From assembly GCF_030160635.1 (NCBI RefSeq), contig NZ_BSOS01000067.1, positions 62,001 to 126,000 of the forward strand: a stretch of 64,000 bases of DNA, in the 5' to 3' direction. The notes beneath the pieces were generated by a model. That model was not told the DNA's origin. It saw only the letters and a list, made by a program, of their open reading frames with translations, and did not search any database. Made by a program: the position numbers and the translations under genes. Each line of letters opens with the position of its first letter. Position 1 is the first letter of the stretch. Shown in pieces: positions 42,713 to 51,540 of the stretch. The stretch is from Acidocella aquatica (GTDB lineage Bacteria > Pseudomonadota > Alphaproteobacteria > Acetobacterales > Acetobacteraceae).

Positions 42713-45250
42713 CTAACCGGGCGCCAGCAACCTTAACTCCCGGTAAACGCCGCCCTCGCGCGAAAAATGCTGGTTATAAAACGGATCATAAGGCAATACG
42801 TCCGCATACCGCTCCCGCATCACCTCATTTTCCAGCATAAACCGGGCAATCTTGCCTTCGTCGAAATCATCCCCCCGGCTCATGCTCTCGCGGTGCTCCG
42901 CCACCGCGTCGGGCGTATAAACAATCTGCCAGCCCGCCTGCGTCAGCTTCACGCAAAGGTCAACATCATTAAACGCAACGGTCAGCTCCACCTCGTCCAG
43001 CCCGCCAACCGCCTCAAACGCGGCCCGGCGCACCAGCATACAGGCCGCCGTCACGGCCGATATCTCCTGCGCCGCCATCGCCCGCATCACATAACCCGGC
43101 GCCCTCCCGGCAATCCCCCTAAAGGCATGGTCCGCAACACCGCCCACCCCCAGCACCACACCAGCATGCTGCACGGTCCCCGCCGGATACAAAAGCTTCG
43201 CCCCCACCGCCGCCACCCGCTCATTCACCAGACATTCATCAAGCATCGTGCGCAGCCATAACGGCTCACCAACAATCACATCGTTGTTCAGCAACAACAA
43301 AAACTCATGCCGCGCCGCCCGTGCCCCAATGTTATTAATCCGTGAATAATTAAACGGCTCGGCAATCCGTATCACCCTGGTCCCCGGCAAATTGGCCTGC
43401 GCCGCGCTAAACGCTTCCGCCTCCGGCGAGCCAGACCAGTTATCCAGCAAAATAATCTCATATTCCACATCGGTGGTATGCTTGCGGATCGCCGTCACAC
43501 ACTCCAGCGTCATCGCAATCTGGTCCCGGTACGGAATCAAAATCGAAACCCGCGCCGCCTTCCTGCGCGCCGCCGGCGGCTTCCACCTCACCTGATAACA
43601 CGTCAACCCGGCCCGCGCCGTCACCTCGGCCGCCAGCCCGCGCCGCTTCAAATGCGCCGCCACCGCGCCGCTGCCCGCCAGCGCGGCCCCAGGCTTGGCC
43701 GCCGTCCCCGCCGCCGCGGTCGAACCCGCCGTCTTGCGCCAGTGATACAACACCTCCGCAACGTGGCAGATCTCCTCCGGCCGCAAAATCTCCGTTAGCC
43801 GGAGTAACAAATCATGGTCCTGCGCTCCGTCGAACCTTCCATCCAGCACACCCGCCTGCCGCAACGCATCCGCCTCCACCATCACGAAATGGCAGATATA
43901 ATTAACCTCCAACAAAAACCGGTAATTGAAATCCGGCTTAAAATGCGGCTCCGAAAGTCCACCAGATTGGTCGATCTTGTCCTCATCCGAATACAGCAGC
44001 TTCGCCCCGCTCGCCGCCTGCGCGCGCAGCATAATCTCCAGCGCCCCCGGCTCCAGCACATCGTCATGATCAAAAAACGCAACAAATTCTCCGCGCGCCT
44101 GCCCCAACGCCACATTGCTCGCCGCCGCAATGCCGGCATTCCTCGCCAAAACCTTCAGTTTTATGCGCGCATCCGCAGCACTCAACCGGCGCATCACCTC
44201 GGTCAGTTCCGCGTCCTTGCCGCCATCATCAACCAGCAACAACTCCCAGTTCTCGTAGCTCTGGCCACGCACCGAGTCGATCGCAGTCAAAAAATCCCCC
44301 ACCCGCGGCCGGTAAACCGGACATATAATCGATACGAGCGGCCGCCCCTGCGGCAACGCGCCATACCGCGCTGCCGCGCGCGGCAGCGCCATCGGCAGCG
44401 CCCGCGCCGCCCAACGCCCATAATCGCTCAGCAAATACCGCTCCCCCGGCAGCGCCGCCTTCAACTCCTTGCGCAGATGATACGCAAAAGTGAACAATTC
44501 ATCCGCCCGCTTCACCAACCCGGCAATCCGCTCCCGCTCGCTATCCTGCGGATACGAAACCTCAAACGGGCTCCCGCGCAGCTCCTCGCGCCCCGGCATG
44601 GCGTAAAACCTGAACTCCGTGCGCCGGCGGCTGCGCAATTCCGGCGGCGGCGAAAAGGTAAACCCACAGCCGCTATCGCACCCCACGCTCTCCGCCACAT
44701 CCGCCCGATACTGGTCAGCCAGCACCTCCGCCACCGGCTGCCCGCCCGTGGTGACCAATATCCGCAATCCCCCAAGCCGCGTCCCGGCCCGCTCATCCAC
44801 ATTCAACGCCCAGCCCTGTATCAGCCCGTCGATCATGCCATCCACAACACCTTCGGCACGCACCGGCTTCGCCAGACAAAAATTCAACGCCGCCATCTGC
44901 GCGCCGTTGCGCGAAGACATCGTCAATCCCGCGCCATCGATCGTGGCGAATTTCAGCACATGCCGCAGCCCGTCATGATACCGCGGCGGAATGTTATAAT
45001 AAAACCCGATCCGGCTCGCCGGCAGTTTGAGCAACACCGCATCATCGCGCTGCATATCGCATTTAACAGCATCGGCATTCACATCATCAATCAACACCCG
45101 CAGCCGCACGCGCTCCTCCGGCCGCGCAAAATCCAGCGCCCAGCCGCCAACACCTGCCTCGTCGATCCGGTCCACGAACACCAAAATCTTGCTCTGCCCC
45201 GCCGCCTCCTGCTGCGGCTTGCCCTTGGCTGACACCGGCCGTTTTGCCAT
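42713..45250 (-). CDS. Two-domain family 2 glycosyltransferase
   Basis: An 845-aa protein. An N-terminal beta-rich region (about residues 20-220) resembles domains of polysaccharide-modifying glycosyltransferases. The first GT-A domain has PLVSIICPVYRPRVGDFLTA, then ELLLVDDGGKDAE and AFFDHDDVLEPGALE with the metal-binding DHDD. The second domain starts near 560 (VSILIPYRDQIAMTLECVTA), with LLLLNNDVIVGEPLWLRTM. Both look active. A likely role is O-antigen or surface glycan assembly. It is co-directional and directly adjacent to the N-formylglutamate amidohydrolase gene, so it belongs to a chromosomal operon rather than the phage. Confidence 0.85.
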   Translation of the reverse strand: MAKRPVSAKGKPQQEAAGQSKILVFVDRIDEAGVGGWALDFARPEERVRLRVLIDDVNADAVKCDMQRDDAVLLKLPASRIGFYYNIPPRYHDGLRHVLKFATIDGAGLTMSSRNGAQMAALNFCLAKPVRAEGVVDGMIDGLIQGWALNVDERAGTRLGGLRILVTTGGQPVAEVLADQYRADVAESVGCDSGCGFTFSPPPELRSRRRTEFRFYAMPGREELRGSPFEVSYPQDSERERIAGLVKRADELFTFAYHLRKELKAALPGERYLLSDYGRWAARALPMALPRAAARYGALPQGRPLVSIICPVYRPRVGDFLTAIDSVRGQSYENWELLLVDDGGKDAELTEVMRRLSAADARIKLKVLARNAGIAAASNVALGQARGEFVAFFDHDDVLEPGALEIMLRAQAASGAKLLYSDEDKIDQSGGLSEPHFKPDFNYRFLLEVNYICHFVMVEADALRQAGVLDGRFDGAQDHDLLLRLTEILRPEEICHVAEVLYHWRKTAGSTAAAGTAAKPGAALAGSGAVAAHLKRRGLAAEVTARAGLTCYQVRWKPPAARRKAARVSILIPYRDQIAMTLECVTAIRKHTTDVEYEIILLDNWSGSPEAEAFSAAQANLPGTRVIRIAEPFNYSRINNIGARAARHEFLLLLNNDVIVGEPLWLRTMLDECLVNERVAAVGAKLLYPAGTVQHAGVVLGVGGVADHAFRGIAGRAPGYVMRAMAAQEISAVTAACMLVRRAAFEAVGGLDEVELTVAFNDVDLCVKLTQAGWQIVYTPDAVAEHRESMSRGDDFDEGKIARFMLENEVMRERYADVLPYDPFYNQHFSREGGVYRELRLLAPG

Positions 45251-46015
45251 CTAGCGCGCTAGCTCCATACCCAAACCAACCTCCACAATCGGCAACAGCC
45301 GCGCCAGCCGCGCCACCCAGGCCGCCTGCCCCGCCGCATCCGTTATCAAATCCTGGCGTATTTCTATCTCGATATAATCCAGCCCGCCCCGCTCGGCATG
45401 CACCGGCACGCCGTAATCAGTCTCGTCACTCACGCGGTAAGGCTCATTTTCCCCCACCACCAGCCCGCTCTCCCGGCGCAACAGCTCCGCCAGCAGATGC
45501 GAGGCCCGCGGATTACGATGATACAGCACCGCAATCTCAACCTGCCGCGCAACACCCAGATAAACCGGCGTAAAACTATGCATGGCCAGATAAATCCGCC
45601 CCGGCCTGGCCGCCAGCAGCCGCGCAATTTCGTTATGATACGGGTCGAACACCGCGCCCCGCCGCGCCGCCTTGTCCGCCTCGCTCAAACCAACATTCCC
45701 CGGCACCGGCGTCGCCTCGCTCACCTGGGGAAACGCACTCGCCACCTCTGGCGGCCGGTTGCAGTCAATCACCAGCCGCGAATAGGTTTGCAACACCGCC
45801 GTCGCATCCAGCGCGGCGGCCAACCCCCTGGTCACCTCCGCAATCCCGATATCCCAGGCAATATGCCGCGCCCGCTCCACCTCGCTCACGCCCAAACCGC
45901 CCAACGCCCGCGGAATCACGCACCCGGCATGGTCAGCCGTCAAAAAAAACCGGCTCGCCCCCGCCTCGTTCACCACGCAAAAGGGCAGCGGCTCATCGTC
46001 TCCCAGCAAGCTCAT
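45251..46015 (-). CDS. N-formylglutamate amidohydrolase family protein
   Basis: A 254-aa Zn-dependent hydrolase-like protein. It has RFFLTADHAGCVIPRALGGL (about residues 22-41), with the HAG metal site, then a SRLVIDCNRPPE block. IYLAMHSFTPVY and RQVEIAVLYHRNPRA follow. ERGGLDYIEIEIRQDLI ends the conserved region, with the E-I-R motif. Histidine-pathway specificity is not shown by neighbours, so it may act on another N-formyl or amide substrate. The stop is adjacent to the glycosyltransferase start. Confidence 0.82.
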   Translation of the reverse strand: MSLLGDDEPLPFCVVNEAGASRFFLTADHAGCVIPRALGGLGVSEVERARHIAWDIGIAEVTRGLAAALDATAVLQTYSRLVIDCNRPPEVASAFPQVSEATPVPGNVGLSEADKAARRGAVFDPYHNEIARLLAARPGRIYLAMHSFTPVYLGVARQVEIAVLYHRNPRASHLLAELLRRESGLVVGENEPYRVSDETDYGVPVHAERGGLDYIEIEIRQDLITDAAGQAAWVARLARLLPIVEVGLGMELAR

Positions 46016-46029
46016 GCACTCTCCTCAGG

Positions 46030-46584
46030 CTACGGGTGCCACACAATTTGTTCCGGCGCCGGTGTTTTTGGATCATATTCCAGAATTTCGCCATTACCGG
46101 CCGAAATCCCGGTCAACGCCAAAATAAAACCCCAATGGCTGACCAGCACCGTCGTCTCATCATCATCACGCGCCGCCATGCGTGCCCTGAAAGCATTCGC
46201 CCGCCCCACCGTCTCTTCCGTGGTCTCGCGCCGGTCATGCCACCAATGCGGCGGCAGATGCCCAAAATCATGGTGCGGAAACTTCGCCGCCAGCAAATCC
46301 GGATGGCTCCCCACATCGCACACAAACGCCGTCCGCTCGCGCACCTCATGCATGATATCCACCCGCAGCCTATGGTTCTGCAAAATCGGCTGCGCCGTCT
46401 GCAGCGCCCGCGTATACGGCGAAATAATCATCCGCGTCAGCCGCACCCCCGCCAACCGCGCCGCCGCCGCCTGCGCCTGCTCCAGCCCGCGCGGCGTCAG
46501 CTCCGGGTCCTCAATCCCAGGGTCCACCCTGGTCGCGCTAAAATGCAGGTTAAAATAGCTTTCCCCGTGTCGAAGCAGAAACAT
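46030..46584 (-). CDS. Histidine phosphatase family protein
   Basis: A 184-aa phosphoglycerate-mutase-like phosphatase. The N-terminus MFLLRHGESYFNLHFSATRV contains the RHG catalytic motif with the phosphohistidine. DPELTPRGLEQAQAAAARLA and IISPYTRALQTAQPILQNH are typical. The second catalytic histidine is in VLVSHWGFILALTG near residue 145. ATG at 46584 is preceded by GAAGGA; 46590 is a TTG. The substrate is unknown. An ACATAGACGTATGT palindrome in the upstream 152-nt gap (46624-46637) could be an operator. Confidence 0.85.
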   Translation of the reverse strand: MFLLRHGESYFNLHFSATRVDPGIEDPELTPRGLEQAQAAAARLAGVRLTRMIISPYTRALQTAQPILQNHRLRVDIMHEVRERTAFVCDVGSHPDLLAAKFPHHDFGHLPPHWWHDRRETTEETVGRANAFRARMAARDDDETTVLVSHWGFILALTGISAGNGEILEYDPKTPAPEQIVWHP

Positions 46585-46742
46585 GGACAATCCTTCAAGC
46601 GCGGCAATGTTGCCGGGTCGCGTACATAGACGTATGTCCTAGAATAGTCATGAATTGGCTAGAGGCTGATCGTTGCCGCCCCCAGTTCCTGGGCTAGGCT
46701 GGCAACGTGAATCAGTTTCTACTCAAAAAGTCAGAGGGTGCC

Positions 46743-47420
46743 GTGCAGGCCAACGCGTTACAAAACTTCGGGGGATTCCCCATCACGCTGATCCTCTTCG
46801 CCGGGATCGCCATCTTCCTCGGCCTGCGCCTGCGCAGCATCCTGGGGCGGCGCGTCGGCTTCGAAAAACCACCCGTCCCCCCCGGCCAGATGCCCGGCTT
46901 CGGCAACGGCCCGATCATCGAAGGCCGCGCCTTCCCCGCGCAACCCGGCCGCCCGGTGCCCGACCCCCGCTCCGCCCTGGGCGAGCGCCTCATGCAAATC
47001 GTCAACCGCGACCCCAATTTCGACCCGCCAAAATTCCTCACCGGCGCCGAAACCGCCTTCCGCATGATCGTCACCGCCTTCGCCGCCGGCGACCGCGCCA
47101 CCCTCAAATCCCTGCTCAGCGAGAGCGTCTATCAAACCTTCGAGAGCGCCATCGCCGCCCGCGAAGCCGCCAATGAGCGCCACCGCACCGAGATCAAGGC
47201 CATCCTCTCCGCCACCATCGACGACGCCGAGCTGATCGGCGATCAGGCCGCCATCATCGTCCGCTTCACCTCCGACCAGGTGAACCTGACCCTGGATGCG
47301 GCAGGCAACCCCCTGGTCGGCACCGAAGCCGTCACCGAACTCACCGATCTCTGGACCTTCGAGCGCAACCTGAAGAGCAAAGACCTCACCTGGCGCCTCG
47401 CCGCGGCGCGGAGCGGCTAA
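46743..47420 (+). CDS. Tim44-like protein TimA
   Basis: An alphaproteobacterial homologue of mitochondrial Tim44. It has one N-terminal membrane segment (ITLILFAGIAIFLGLRLRSI, then LGRR), a Pro-rich linker, and a Tim44-like domain with FLTGAETAFRMIVTAFAAGD, TLKSLLSESVYQTFESAIAA and RHRTEIKAILSATIDDAEL. The family is linked to cell-envelope integrity. GTG at 46743 places the membrane helix close to the N-terminus as in relatives; GTG at 46707 would add 12 residues. It is followed 5 nt later by the MltA gene, a conserved pair. Confidence 0.82.
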   Translation: MQANALQNFGGFPITLILFAGIAIFLGLRLRSILGRRVGFEKPPVPPGQMPGFGNGPIIEGRAFPAQPGRPVPDPRSALGERLMQIVNRDPNFDPPKFLTGAETAFRMIVTAFAAGDRATLKSLLSESVYQTFESAIAAREAANERHRTEIKAILSATIDDAELIGDQAAIIVRFTSDQVNLTLDAAGNPLVGTEAVTELTDLWTFERNLKSKDLTWRLAAARSG

Positions 47421-47425
47421 TCCCC

Positions 47426-48541
47426 ATGCGTCTGCGCCATCTCTGGTTCGCCCCCGCCCTTATCCTCGCCGGCTGCGTCCAGCCGCAGACCACCGTGCAA
47501 CAAACCCTCCCCGGCGGCCCCGGCGCCACCAGCGTCGCCCTCACCAGCCTCCCCGGCTGGGAAGACGACAACACCGCCGCCGCCCTGGCCGCCTTTGTCC
47601 AAGGCTGCAAGGCCATCCAGCTCATGCCGCCTGACCAATCCCTCGGCGGCGCCGGCTTCCTCCAGCAAACCGCCGGCCAGGCCGGGCAATGGCAAAATGC
47701 CTGCAACGGCGCGCGCGACACCACCCCAGGCGACCCCGCCGCCGCCCGCACCTTCTTCGAGACCTACTTCACCGCCTACAACATCGACGGCCAGGCCAAA
47801 ATCACCGGCTATTTCGAGCCCGAATTCCCCGGCTCAAAAAACCTCGCCCCCGGCTACACAGTCCCCCTCTACGCCAAACCTGCCGACCCTTCCCTCGCCA
47901 ACCTGCCCCGCGCCGCCATCGACAATAACGCCCTCTACCGCAAAACCCCGGTCACGGCTTACCTGACCAACCCGGTCGATGCCTTCATGCTGCAAATTCA
48001 GGGCTCGGGCCGCATCCTGCTGCCCAACGGCCAAACCCTGCGCGTCGGCTTCGACGGCCAAAACGGCCAGCCCTACACCCCCATCGGCCGCATCCTGGTC
48101 CAGAACGGCGCCCTTACCCCCGATAACGTCAGCTACCAGAGCATTTCCGCCTGGCTGAAATCCCACCCCGCCGAGGCCCGCGGCATCATGGAGCAGAACG
48201 CCCGCTACGTTTATCTCAAACCCCTCGGCGGCCTGCCCAGCAACCAAGGCGCCCCCGGCGCACTCGGCGTCCCGCTCACCGCCGGGCGCTCCCTCGCGGT
48301 CGATACCGCCGTCATCCCCCTCGGCATCCCGGTCTTCCTCACCACGACTGACCCCATAACCCACGCCGCCCTCAACCGCCTGACCATCGCGCAGGACACC
48401 GGCGGCGGCATCCACGGCGCCGAGGCCGCCGACCTCTTCTTCGGCGCTGGGCCAGACGCCCAGGCCACCGCCGGCGTCATGCAACAACCCGGCAGCCTCT
48501 ACATCCTGGTCCCGCGCCCCACCGCGGGGGCCACACCATGA
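47426..48541 (+). CDS. mltA: Membrane-bound lytic transglycosylase MltA
   Basis: Cleaves peptidoglycan glycan strands, forming anhydromuramyl ends. A lipoprotein signal ends in LAGC (Cys16). The double-psi barrel has KITGYFEPEFPGSKNLAPGY (about residues 128-147), then PLYAKPAD. The C-terminal 3D domain is AQDTGGGIHGAEAADLFFG, with the catalytic Asp. MLQIQGSGRILLPNG is also conserved. The length of 371 aa is typical. The stop overlaps the next gene as ATGA. Confidence 0.93.
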   Translation: MRLRHLWFAPALILAGCVQPQTTVQQTLPGGPGATSVALTSLPGWEDDNTAAALAAFVQGCKAIQLMPPDQSLGGAGFLQQTAGQAGQWQNACNGARDTTPGDPAAARTFFETYFTAYNIDGQAKITGYFEPEFPGSKNLAPGYTVPLYAKPADPSLANLPRAAIDNNALYRKTPVTAYLTNPVDAFMLQIQGSGRILLPNGQTLRVGFDGQNGQPYTPIGRILVQNGALTPDNVSYQSISAWLKSHPAEARGIMEQNARYVYLKPLGGLPSNQGAPGALGVPLTAGRSLAVDTAVIPLGIPVFLTTTDPITHAALNRLTIAQDTGGGIHGAEAADLFFGAGPDAQATAGVMQQPGSLYILVPRPTAGATP

Positions 48542-49308
48542 GTCCGCCGCGCGTCGCCCTCTTCGTCACCTGCCTGGTAGACCTGCACCGCCCCAGCGTC
48601 GCCTTCGCCAGCATCTCCCTGCTCGAAGCCGCCGGCTGCATTGTCGAGGTGCCTCGCGCGCAAACCTGCTGCGGCCAGCCCGCCTATAATTCCGGCGACC
48701 GCGCCACCGCCCATGACCTCGCGCTGGGCCTGCTCACCGCCTTCGCCGCCTATGATTATGTGGTCGTCCCCTCCGGCTCCTGCGCCGGCATGCTCTCGCG
48801 CCACCTGCCGTCCCTCTTCAGCGGCGACCCCAACCTACGCCCCCGCGCCGAAGCCCTGGCCGCCAAAACCTACGAGCTCACCGCCTTCCTGGTGGACGTG
48901 CTGCACCACACCCCCACCCCGCCGCCCCTCAACATCACCGCCACCTACCACGATTCCTGCGCCGGCCTGCGCGAACTCGGCATCAAATCCCAACCCCGCC
49001 AGCTCCTCGCCGCAATCCCCGGCCTCACCCTGGCGGAAATGCCAGAGCCCGAGCTCTGCTGCGGCTTCGGCGGCACCTTCTGCGTCAAATATTCCGATAT
49101 CTCGACCAAAATGGCCGACGATAAAACCACCGGCATCGAGACCACCGAGGCCAGCCTCCTCCTCGCCGGCGACCTCGGCTGCCTGCTCCACCTCGCCGGC
49201 CGGCTCTCCCGCCAGAGCGCCAAAACGCAAGTCCGCCACATCGCCGAAGTCCTGGCCGGCACCACCCCGGACACCCAAGCCATCGGCCAACCCACCCCCC
49301 CGCCTTGA
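48538..49308 (+). CDS. LutA/YkgE-like Fe-S oxidoreductase subunit
   Basis: Related to the LutA subunit of L-lactate oxidation and to heterodisulfide reductase subunits. Two CCG domains are visible: ALFVTCLVDLHRPSVAFAS and QTCCGQPAYNSGDRAT at the N-terminus, then TYHDSCAGLRELGIKSQPR with ELCCGFGGTFCVKYSD. Both Cys-rich sites are intact. LutB and LutC partners are not adjacent, so it may serve another electron-transfer complex. The length of 256 aa fits. It overlaps mltA by 4 nt. Confidence 0.83.
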   Translation: MSPPRVALFVTCLVDLHRPSVAFASISLLEAAGCIVEVPRAQTCCGQPAYNSGDRATAHDLALGLLTAFAAYDYVVVPSGSCAGMLSRHLPSLFSGDPNLRPRAEALAAKTYELTAFLVDVLHHTPTPPPLNITATYHDSCAGLRELGIKSQPRQLLAAIPGLTLAEMPEPELCCGFGGTFCVKYSDISTKMADDKTTGIETTEASLLLAGDLGCLLHLAGRLSRQSAKTQVRHIAEVLAGTTPDTQAIGQPTPPP

Positions 49309-49436
49309 CGTTACTTGCGGGTAATCTGCCAACCCGCTAAAGCAGCGCCCATCATGGCATCACATTGGCCCGCGTGAGCTTGTTTTTCAGCAGCACAAAA
49401 CCGCTGGAATCCACGCCCCCATGCGGGCGTGTTCCT

Positions 49437-49553
49437 ATGAGCGCGCCGATCGCGGCACCGCCCGGCACGGAACACAATCACATCACCCCCCCCGTTGCCT
49501 GGCCGCCCGGCCAACCCGGCACCGATCCTCATCAAATGAGCAAATTAAAATGA
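49437..49553 (+). CDS. Possible short upstream reading frame coupled to kup
   Basis: A 38-codon frame starting [20 protein letters not shown] ends exactly over the kup start (ATGA). It can extend back to 49365. It is Pro-rich and shows no domain. It may couple translation or act as a leader peptide, or be accidental. The 241-nt interval 49309-49549 between the LutA-like gene and kup otherwise shows no gene. Confidence 0.3.
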   Translation: MSAPIAAPPGTEHNHITPPVAWPPGQPGTDPHQMSKLK

Positions 49554-51436
49554 CCAAAACTGACGGCGGCGACATAAAACGGCGTTTGCGATTAAGCGTA
49601 CTCATCGCCGTGCTCGGCGTCGTGTACGGCGATCTCGGCACCAGCCCGCTCTACACCCTGCAAACCGCGCTGGGCTATTTCCAGAACTCCGGCGAGCAGG
49701 TTGAGGATGTCTACGGCATCCTCTCCCTCATCTTCTGGTCCCTGATGGTCGTCGTCACCCTCAAATACGTCACCTTCATCATGCGCGCCGACAATAACGG
49801 CGAAGGCGGAACCCTCTCCCTCATGGCCCTGGCCTCGCGCGTCGCGCGCAGCGAAAAGTCCCGCAACATCATCGGCCTCTTCGGCATCATGGGCGCCGGA
49901 CTGTTTTTCGGCGACGGCGTCATCACCCCCGCGATCTCCATCCTCTCCGCCATCGAGGGCCTGGAAGTCATCTCCCCCGACCTCACCCCCTTCGTCATCC
50001 CCGCCGCCCTGGCCGTCATCGCCGGGCTCTTCCTGGTCCAGCGCCACGGCACCGCCGCCGTCGGCAGCGCCTTTGGCCCCATCATGGCCATCTGGTTCTT
50101 CGTCATCGGCGCGCTGGGCCTGGTCCAAATCATCCAGCACCCCCTCGTGCTCGGCGCCCTCAACCCTTACGATGGCGTCACCTTCATCCTCATGCACCCG
50201 CGCATCTCCTTCGTCGCCCTGGGCGCGGTCGTTCTGGCCGTCACCGGCGCCGAGGCCCTCTACGCCGACATGAGCCATTTCGGCCGCAACCCCATCCGCG
50301 CCGCCTGGATATTCTTCGTCTTCCCCTCCGTCGTGCTGAATTACTTCGGCCAGGGCGCGCTGGTGCTCAGCACCCCCGCCGCCGCCAACAACCCATTCTT
50401 CAACATGGCGCCGCATGTGCTGCAGATCCCCCTGGTGATCCTCGCCACGCTCGCCACCGTCATCGCCAGCCAGGCCGTCATCTCCGGCGCCTATTCCGTC
50501 GCGCGCATCTGCATGCAGCTCGGCATGTTCCCCCGCATGGAAGTCCGCCACACCAGCGAACACGAACAAGGCCAAATCTACGTGCCGCAAATCAACGCCC
50601 TGCTGGCCGTTGGCGTCATCCTGCTGGTGCTCACCTTCCGCTCCAGCAACGCCCTGGCCGCGGCCTACGGCATCGCCGTCACCGGCACCCTCTTCTGCGA
50701 CAACGCCCTGGCCGCCTTCGTCTACCGCCGCCAGTTCAACTGGCCGCTCTGGAGCGTCGTCACGATCTTCGGCCTGTTCGGCATCGTGGACTTCACCTTC
50801 TTCTCCGCCAACACCTTAAAAATCGTCGAAGGCGGCTGGGTTCCCCTGGCCATCGGCCTCACCATCATCTTCATCATGACCACCTGGCGCCGCGGCCGCA
50901 ACCTCATCATCGCCCGCTGGACCCAGGACAGCCTGCCCCTCGCCTCCTTCCTCGCCCGCCTGCCGCAATCGCGCACAATCCGAGTCCCCGGCACCGCCGT
51001 CTTCATGACTGGCAATCTTGACTTCGTGCCAAACGCCCTGCTGCACAACCTCAAACACAACAAGGTGCTGCACGAGCAGGTTTTCTTCGTGAACGTCCGC
51101 ACGCTCGACGTTCCCCAGGCCAAGCCCGAGACCCGCGCCGCCGCCGAGCAGGTCGCCCCCGGCATCTACAAGGTCACCCTCTCCTACGGCTTCATGGAAA
51201 GCCCGAACGTACCGCGCGGGCTCGAGAGCCTCTCCGCCCAGGGCATCGAGAGCTCCCCCATGCAGATGAGCTACTTCCTCGGCCGCGAAACCGTGGTCCC
51301 CGCCTCGGTGCCCAAACTCAACTTCATCCGCCGCTGGCTGTTCCTGTTCATGACCCGCAACGCCGTCTCCGCCACCGAATTTTTCCAAATCCCGAGCGAC
51401 CGCGTGGTCGAGCTGGGCGTGCGCATCGCCATCTAG
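49550..51436 (+). CDS. kup: Low-affinity potassium transporter Kup
   Basis: A K+/H+ symporter in the inner membrane. [20 protein letters not shown] (about residues 21-40) is the family signature. About 12 membrane helices follow, with [20 protein letters not shown] and [19 protein letters not shown]. The soluble C-terminal domain has [17 protein letters not shown] and [18 protein letters not shown]. The length of 628 aa is normal. Longer starts from 49421 give an unrelated N-terminus and are rejected. No clear Shine-Dalgarno is seen before 49550. Confidence 0.95.
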   Translation: MTKTDGGDIKRRLRLSVLIAVLGVVYGDLGTSPLYTLQTALGYFQNSGEQVEDVYGILSLIFWSLMVVVTLKYVTFIMRADNNGEGGTLSLMALASRVARSEKSRNIIGLFGIMGAGLFFGDGVITPAISILSAIEGLEVISPDLTPFVIPAALAVIAGLFLVQRHGTAAVGSAFGPIMAIWFFVIGALGLVQIIQHPLVLGALNPYDGVTFILMHPRISFVALGAVVLAVTGAEALYADMSHFGRNPIRAAWIFFVFPSVVLNYFGQGALVLSTPAAANNPFFNMAPHVLQIPLVILATLATVIASQAVISGAYSVARICMQLGMFPRMEVRHTSEHEQGQIYVPQINALLAVGVILLVLTFRSSNALAAAYGIAVTGTLFCDNALAAFVYRRQFNWPLWSVVTIFGLFGIVDFTFFSANTLKIVEGGWVPLAIGLTIIFIMTTWRRGRNLIIARWTQDSLPLASFLARLPQSRTIRVPGTAVFMTGNLDFVPNALLHNLKHNKVLHEQVFFVNVRTLDVPQAKPETRAAAEQVAPGIYKVTLSYGFMESPNVPRGLESLSAQGIESSPMQMSYFLGRETVVPASVPKLNFIRRWLFLFMTRNAVSATEFFQIPSDRVVELGVRIAI

Positions 51437-51540
51437 AGCCTGATCGCTTTGAGTGCGATCAGGCTCTACCCGTTTTTCTGAGGGCGATTCACGCTTTCGG
51501 CCCGCCCGGTTGAGCGAACCTCAAACGATCGCCATCTAAC
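51434..51540. repeat. Dispersed intergenic repeat, copy B (inverted relative to copy A)
   Basis: Matches the reverse complement of 14093-14204 over about 107 bp, including the block at 51480-51533 with only a couple of differences. It starts inside the kup stop and ends inside cca, so the last ~17 codons of cca are made from repeat sequence. It contains a 13-bp perfect stem (51435-51447 with 51455-51467) followed by TTTTT, plus the second imperfect hairpin. Confidence 0.85.
51435..51479 (+). terminator. Intrinsic terminator of kup
   Basis: A 13-bp perfect stem with a 7-nt loop directly after the kup stop, followed by ACCCGTTTTT. It belongs to repeat copy B and mirrors the terminator in copy A. 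Confidence 0.8.

Noticed and set aside
43814-45232. 472-aa open frame antisense to the glycosyltransferase
   Set aside because: Extremely basic composition and no recognisable domain; the opposite strand encodes a convincing two-domain enzyme.
42713-45250. Glycosyltransferase as a phage-borne serotype-conversion gene
   Set aside because: It is directly adjacent to and co-directional with chromosomal genes (amidohydrolase and phosphatase), so it is more likely host-encoded.
49592-50590. 332-aa acidic frame antisense to kup
   Set aside because: Asp/Glu/Gly-rich product typical of antisense frames; Kup is certain on the other strand.
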